This document shows positions 58,908 to 64,000 of a DNA stretch of 64,000 nt, in pieces; positions within the stretch are counted from its first letter, which is position 1; the number at the start of each line of letters is the position of its first letter. The translations under genes and the position numbers were made by a program. Under the pieces are notes generated by a model. The model was not told where the DNA came from, did not search any database, and was given only the letters and a program-made list of their open reading frames with translations. The stretch comes from Ashinkailepas kermadecensis (lineage: Eukaryota > Arthropoda > Thecostraca > Neolepadidae), in assembly GCA_034440615.1 (NCBI GenBank), contig JAOTOM010005180.1, positions 744,001 through 808,000 of the forward strand, read 5' to 3'.

Positions 58908-59100
58908 CCATTACCTCTCACGGGGACGAGTGGTCTAGAGGTAAGATGCTCGTCTCACAATCGAAAGGTTGTGGGTTCGAGTCTCACCTGTCGCTACTTT
59001 TCGTCCGCGACCAATCGGCGTGAGAGATTGGCGACGCTACATGACTCAACGGTCGACGTGTCGTAAAACCAATAACCAACCAACCAACCATTGCCTCTCA
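58908..59100 (+). mobile_element. tRNA-derived SINE, copy 2, with target duplications
   Basis: The SINE body is 58921-59087 (167 bp), flanked by CCATTACCTCTCA and CCATTGCCTCTCA, a 13-bp duplication with one mismatch. A box TGGTCTAGAGG and B box GGTTCGAGTCT are both intact. The tail is CCAATAACCAACCAACCAAC, longer by one repeat than in copy 1. It could still be transcribed by RNA polymerase III. Confidence 0.9.
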
Positions 59101-60924
59101 CAGGGGGATATTTGTCACCTTTGTCCCCTGCCCCCACCCTCCACACACACACACACTTCGGTACACCACTGCCGCCGACATGATTAAAATGCCTGCGTGT
59201 GTACGGCGATGGAAGAAAACTGCTCAATCAGCATCGTCTCACCTTCTTTTAGCTCTGTTTTGCGCTTTCCTATATCTGCCCCCAGATATAAACCATGACA
59301 TGCATATGGTCCACGCGTAAGAAATATCGCTACTAGGAATATCTCTCAGACTTAGTGATGGCGTATAGTTGAAAGCTGTCTTAAAGCCTTTCAGTCGATG
59401 AGAAAATCCCATTTTAGCCTCATGTAGACTATACAATTTGCATAGCTCAGTATTGGTGTGTATCCACCAGTCAGAAGATGTATTCCCATGTCCCACCAAC
59501 ATGACAACCATTGTTTCCTGCCTCATGTTTGGTGCTTTATTGTTTAATATCCTATGATATGAGTGCACTGCAATGATTTAATTCCTATCACGGCGGCGGT
59601 GGATGACTTCAGCTCTGGAAAGTGACCGAACATGTCAGGACATGCCTTCAACGGAATATGATTGGCCACCGACAGGGTGTAACAGAGACAAAGAACAGGT
59701 TCCTTCGGACGTCCAGTCCACAGCACGCTTCCGAAATGAATATAAAAGACCGCTAAGCAGACCACGAAAAACCACTAGCCGTTCATGACGAACCTTAAAG
59801 CAGGTCTCGACAGACTTCCAAGCGGTTCTCGACGGACTCCCAGACCGGCCGCGACAGGCTTGGAAACGATTCACAACAGATCCCCAACATGCTGCGACAA
59901 AGTGACCACCAAACAGGACCACACAGCGCACCATGGCAGGCCAAACAAGGTGACATTGCATGCCGGACCATTATTGACCGGCTTCGTATTCCGATGAATG
60001 CGCAGCCTTTCACCGATGAAGTTTCCAGCCGGTAGCCGCAGATGCAGTGAGCTGGTCGCTGGGTGCAGCCTGGGAATTAACACCTGTATTGCCGGACTAT
60101 TTGTGCCCCAAACCGACGCTGTGGTTATCGGCCATGCGCATATTTGATGCACCGTGGGCAAGCCCATTACTCGTTGTGACACGCGTGATGATTCATGGTT
60201 CATTGATTCATGTCAGGTGACAGGCATTTTCTAGGCTACGCGGGGATATGTTGTTATTGACGTCCCTATTCGTATGCAAGAGGATTACAGGATATGCTCG
60301 TGCATAGTAGATTTTGTGAGGCTCACCTATTTACTATCTTGCTGTGCGTTGATTTGGACAATTAAAAGGTACACCTAACTGTTTGCAACGTTTCGGTTTT
60401 AGCAAAAAGGTTTCTGCAGTTACGTCATCGGTTTTGAAGACAAAAAACTTGCCACCAGTGAGATCCCGTTTTCTCCGTTTCCTCCTCACAAACCAGAAAT
60501 GCGCTTGTCAACCAGCGTACCGCCACCTTACCTAGCATATCAAAACACATGAAATGCTAATAAATATCGTTTTACATCAAACAAAAAGTGTCATGGCAGG
60601 TACTTCCTACACCGTCTCACAGCACGTACGCTCAGCTTGTCCAACAATCCATACTGTCGTCAAACCTACATTTTTATGTAATCATCTTATCCTACTGTTG
60701 TACCCCTCCCACTGTTGTTTTGTTGTGGCCATCAATGCACTTTTCAGCACTTTTTCCACTCAGTCACCTATGTACCACTGATCCCTACCAAATCCTCACC
60801 AGCCCCACTACGCGTATATCAGTTGACAAATGATCCCGAAGTGGAAACTGGGAAATCGCGTCGGTGTCTTTCTTGTCCAGCCTTATGCTAGAAAGGTCGT
60901 TTTCGATCCGGGTACGCAGTAGCC
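59101..60924. other. Unassigned intergenic DNA
   Basis: A short (CA)n run lies at 59142-59156. Frames on both strands at 59540-60200 (up to 110 codons) show no family resemblance. Nothing else recognisable. Confidence 0.4.
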
Positions 60925-61360
60925 CCCAGTCTCAGAGGCAGATACAGGGGGGATGGAGCATGTCCCCCCCCCATGGAAGGTGACGCCCCTCCGGCCGGGA
61001 AACGGCACCCCTCCGGGAAAGCTTTGAGTGCACCACCCGCCCCCCCCCCCCTGCCCCAATCATCTTTTTTTCAATCAAAGGCACCCCTCTGGAATAGCCG
61101 CCTGAAGGAATAGCCGCCCTGGAGGAATAGCCGTCCCTCAAGTGTGCTTGGGTGCACCCCATCAAGTTTTTCAGCCAGCGCCACCCCTTCGAGAAAAAGA
61201 AACGCCACCCCTTCATCATGCTCGATTGCACCCCCTTGAAATTGTCGACCAGAGGCCCTCCTCCAGGTACTTTCGCAGCGGCACCCCCCCCCCCGAATAA
61301 ATGGTGCCCCTCCAGACAAGTGCCCCCATGGCAGTTCCTGGATCCGCTCCTGCCCAGTCT
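60925..61360. mobile_element. hAT MITE with perfect 8-bp target duplication
   Basis: The element is 60933-61352 (420 bp). Its left end CAGAGGCAGATACAGG pairs with the right end, which reads inward CAGGAGCGGATCCAGG. CCCAGTCT flanks it exactly on both sides (60925-60932 and 61353-61360), diagnostic for hAT insertion. The interior is C-rich, with repeated CACCCCTCC, GGAATAGCCG and GGTGCACCCC-like words and several poly-C runs, and has no transposase. Minus-strand frames up to 184 codons are artefacts of this composition. Confidence 0.9.
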
Positions 61361-61799
61361 ACCCCACGTAGCAGTCGCACAACTGACACAAAATCCCATG
61401 TACCACATTTCATGACTTTCAACGAATTGTTTTGTCATACACACATTGTGAATTATTTGGCCGCGCGATTTTGTCATCCCACTCATATACCTGCATATCC
61501 CCTCCCTCTCTTCGCACCCCGCTCACATCCCTGTCATACCTTTTCACGTTTGGTTGCCATGAATCTTTCGGTCTTCATATGTGCAAACTGATCGCGCAAG
61601 TTTTGGCCCCGTTTCTAAGGAACCATTGGCATTCTGTGAAAACCTCCAAAAAATTGTCATAATGTCGCAAAATATGATGCTTTTCTAGTGAATTGCATTG
61701 ATGATGGATGAGTAGTTCAAATAAGTATCCATAAGCGGTGATTAGTTCTTTCCCCTGATTTGCTTTTTCAGAAGATACTTTCTCTAAATTTGTTCAACT
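61361..61799. other. Unassigned DNA between hAT MITE and Penelope fragment
   Basis: Nothing recognisable. A GIY-YIG nuclease domain, expected downstream of the Penelope-like reading on the minus strand, was looked for here and not found. Confidence 0.4.
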
Positions 61800-62600
61800 C
61801 GGCCCATATTAGACATCAACACAAGATTTCGGTATCCCCAACAACTTTGTTTTTATCCGTCTGATCTGCGCGTCACAATTATCGGGTTTAGAACAGATCC
61901 TCTTTGCTCTCACAGCTAGCCCATAGGGGATGCCTCTCTTGGTGTGAAGTGCGTGATGCGAGGTGTAATGTAGGTAAGCCATGGTCCGTGGGCATGGCGA
62001 AAATCTGTGTTGAAATGTGGCCCTGCTGATGATTTTTTCTTTTTTTTTTTTTTTTAAGGTGATTTTTTTATATGATGATTGCTTGAATTGTATAAAAATG
62101 GTATCGCTCACGTCGAATGTCGGAGGTCAACCGGTGTGTTTCAGTGAATGCTTCTCATAACCAGTGAGTTTTCAAACTTTGCTCCCCATGCCGCCAAATC
62201 TCGAAGATGTCATTAATGGTATGGTTTTTATACCACTGCACCACTTTAAACACTTTTTGATCGAGATGGTCCATCCGCTGAAATGGTAGATCACATTCCA
62301 CTCTCTAAGATATGAGCATACATTATTTGCAATTTGCAACAGAGCTTGGACCATGTAGCTGTAATTCCACGCCTATAGAAAGTGCTGTGGATGTGCTATA
62401 TCAAAATTGTTGCCGTCCAGCACGAGCTGGATCATATTCATGACCTCTGTGGTGGGAATGGTGGGATCTGCCCTGCTGTCCAAAGCTCGCCTACAGTCAT
62501 CTAACCCCTCGTTTCTGGGTACGCTGAGATGAAGTTTCGCCACGTCCATGTAGAATGATATTAGTTCAGTCCCATGGAGCTGCTCTATGGGGTAGTTTAC
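61800..62600 (-). pseudogene. Penelope-like element reverse transcriptase, palm to C-terminus
   Basis: Reading the minus strand from 62600: YPIEQLHGTELISFYMDVAK and LHLSVPRNEGLDDCRRALDS match the DVxSLYTxIPHxEG palm motif A region. IPTTEVMNMIQLVLDGNNFD follows. The next block, WYKNHTINDIFEIWRHGEQS, corresponds to the YIDDIF catalytic box, with the first Asp changed to Asn. A T-rich interruption (about 62037-62070) follows, then decayed PTDH and LHYTSHHALHTKRGIPYG, and AVRAKRICSKPDN near the C-terminus. Frames change at least three times. Loss of the catalytic Asp alone would inactivate it. It covers a region complementary to the plus-strand fragment at 55.5 kb but is inverted, so the two are separate insertions. 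Confidence 0.8.
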
Positions 62601-62756
62601 CGCGGCCCAGTTTGCTTAAGACATGCGGTTATGCCTATAAACCCCAGAGTGTGTGTTGCTACACGGGATATAGTTCGGTGCTTAAATGCGATGTGCTTTA
62701 TTTGTCATTCACCGGTACCATGAGCGAAAATACAATTATCTGTTGATAGTGTCCAT
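62601..62756. other. Unassigned DNA before the hAT-like MITE
   Basis: Upstream part of the Penelope-like reading frame on the minus strand is not recognisable here. No other signal. Confidence 0.35.
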
Positions 62757-63147
62757 ATGCGCAGCAGGGCGGATCAGATAATTTGCATGGGTGGGCGCAC
62801 TCGTCTGGAGGGGTGCCATGGCCTCGGAGTGGCGCCACTGCGAGTGTCCCTGGAGGGGTTCGGCTAAAAATTCATTGAACGGGGGCAGGGGAGTGCAATC
62901 GAGCATTGCGAATCTGACTGCATCTAGCACATGCGTTTTCTAGTAGTGCACTCAAATCTTTTCCCCTCAGGGGTTCCTTTTCCTCTGAGAAAGGGGTAGA
63001 GTGGCTGTGACTGAAAATTCGTTCAGCGGAGGGTGGGGGTACACTCGAGCCCTTTCCTATTCAGAGGGGCGCCACTTTTCCATAGTGATGGTACCATAGT
63101 GTCCCCCTCCACACACCCCATGCACTGCGTCCACCACTGATTCGCAA
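62757..63147. mobile_element. hAT-like MITE, diverged ends, imperfect 8-bp duplication
   Basis: The left end CAGGGCGGATCAG (62765) and the right end, reading inward CAGTGGTGGACGCAGTG (to 63139), form a degenerate inverted pair. ATGCGCAG (62757-62764) and ATTCGCAA (63140-63147) match at 6 of 8 positions as a decayed target duplication. Interior words (GGAGGGGT, CTGAAAATTCGTTCAGCGG, GTACACTCGAGCCC) resemble those of 43253-43610 in inverse orientation. Confidence 0.6.
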
Positions 63148-64000
63148 TCGTATGCATGCGAAAATCTATTTGGGTCTCACTATAAGATAAGCCAATTGTT
63201 TGCGGTTAGAAAACATTAAGTATAAAGCACGCCCTGGCGTGGTCATCAAAATGCATGTCCTCAAAATTGGAATCTGAAGAAAGTCAACACCCCGCACCCA
63301 CTCTACCCTCTCCAGAATGCATTTTCCGGTATCCTCAGTACAATTGTAGCCCGGATGAGGGGATGGAGAATGAGTGAAATATTCAGTTGGCCCCGTCCCC
63401 TGGCAAAATAAAATTACTTTGGGTTGCGCCTTTTGAATATGAATGCTGAAGGAGCTATCTGCAAGTGCTTCTATTGGTCTGCATTGCGAACACAATTAAG
63501 TGTAACACCAGCAAAAGTTTTTATTAAAAAAAGAGTTATATTTATACAACTAATATAGACGTATGTGTTTTGCCGATGGCAAGAGTGTGAGCTATCCGCT
63601 GAAATGGCCTGGATCATCAGCAACCGGGCTCTTGAGGACTATGGGCCGAATGGTGCCAGATTTCAAACGTCATCACTGGACGATTTACTCAACAGTTGTG
63701 GTACAAGATATCAGCCAGACATCAGACAGTAAATCCCAGCAATGCGCATGCCTAAAAGTAGAATACTCGGTAGCAGTTGGACATTGAGCACGGATCGCAG
63801 AAGGCGACTCATTCTCACTCAGGATGTACTGTTAGCTATTCAGCGTATTTGAAATAATCGATACAACGTTCCAGCATGACAGAGCTGTCTCTCATTTCAT
63901 CATTTGTATTGCCCAGACATGTAGCTAGCAATCACATATCGGTGTATCCAGGGTATTCTGAGACGTTTCATCTGCTGGTGGGTCGTCCGAAGCTCAAATG
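63148..64000. other. Unassigned intergenic DNA to window end
   Basis: No recognisable gene, repeat or element. The 109-codon minus frame 63166-63495 shows no family features. Confidence 0.4.

Noticed and set aside
60932..61486. 184-codon minus-strand frame
   Set aside because: It lies almost wholly inside the C-rich hAT MITE, has no transposase motif and reflects composition.

Overview
The window looks like 64 kb of intergenic, repeat-dominated DNA from an animal nuclear genome. Three things point that way: a tRNA-derived SINE, several classes of eukaryotic DNA transposon and non-LTR/Penelope retroelement fragments, and many long (TA)n/(CA)n microsatellites and degenerate minisatellites. TTAGG-like words (17.7-18.0 kb, 52.8-53.1 kb) and the transposon repertoire would suit an arthropod, perhaps a chelicerate such as a tick, but that is a weak inference. 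I found no bacterial operon, rRNA, CRISPR array, convincing single-copy host gene or intact open transposase.

Layout. 0-3.2 kb: unassigned DNA opening with a 44-bp tandem repeat. 3.27-4.08 kb: a TTAA-bounded piggyBac-like non-autonomous element. 8.5-9.2 kb: a decayed Tc1/mariner-superfamily transposase. 10.2-11.85 kb: two blocks of 330-340-bp tandem repeats. 16.45-18.5 kb: a CACTA-like element with subterminal repeats. 22.0-23.1 kb: two GC-rich minisatellites (43 and 44 bp). 24.4-25.5 kb: a CR1/L2-type LINE reverse transcriptase remnant split by an insertion. 26.8-29.4 kb: a 2.6-kb hAT element with a perfect 8-bp target duplication. 31.2-31.8 kb (minus): remnant of a repetitive transposase-like protein family. 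34.6-35.3 kb: a 50-bp minisatellite, a 22-bp repeat and a long palindrome. 35.6-36.4 kb (minus): 3' part of a LINE carrying RNase H. 36.9-37.3 and 45.4-47.7 kb: minisatellites. 42.9-43.6 kb: hAT-like termini.

54.8-59.1 kb is a nested block: two SINE copies with 13-bp target duplications, a Penelope-like reverse transcriptase fragment, a 690-bp foldback repeat and a second piggyBac-like copy. The foldback, the piggyBac copy and the second SINE all sit in a ~30-bp degenerate minisatellite. 60.9-63.1 kb holds a 420-bp hAT MITE with a perfect 8-bp target duplication, a second Penelope-like fragment (minus strand) and another hAT-like MITE.

The genes do not form a pathway. The sequence records successive insertions of mobile elements, and the coding remnants carry frameshifts, stops and lost catalytic residues. 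The best-supported new observations are element boundaries defined by target-site duplications. Family names rest on remembered motif patterns; no database search was run.
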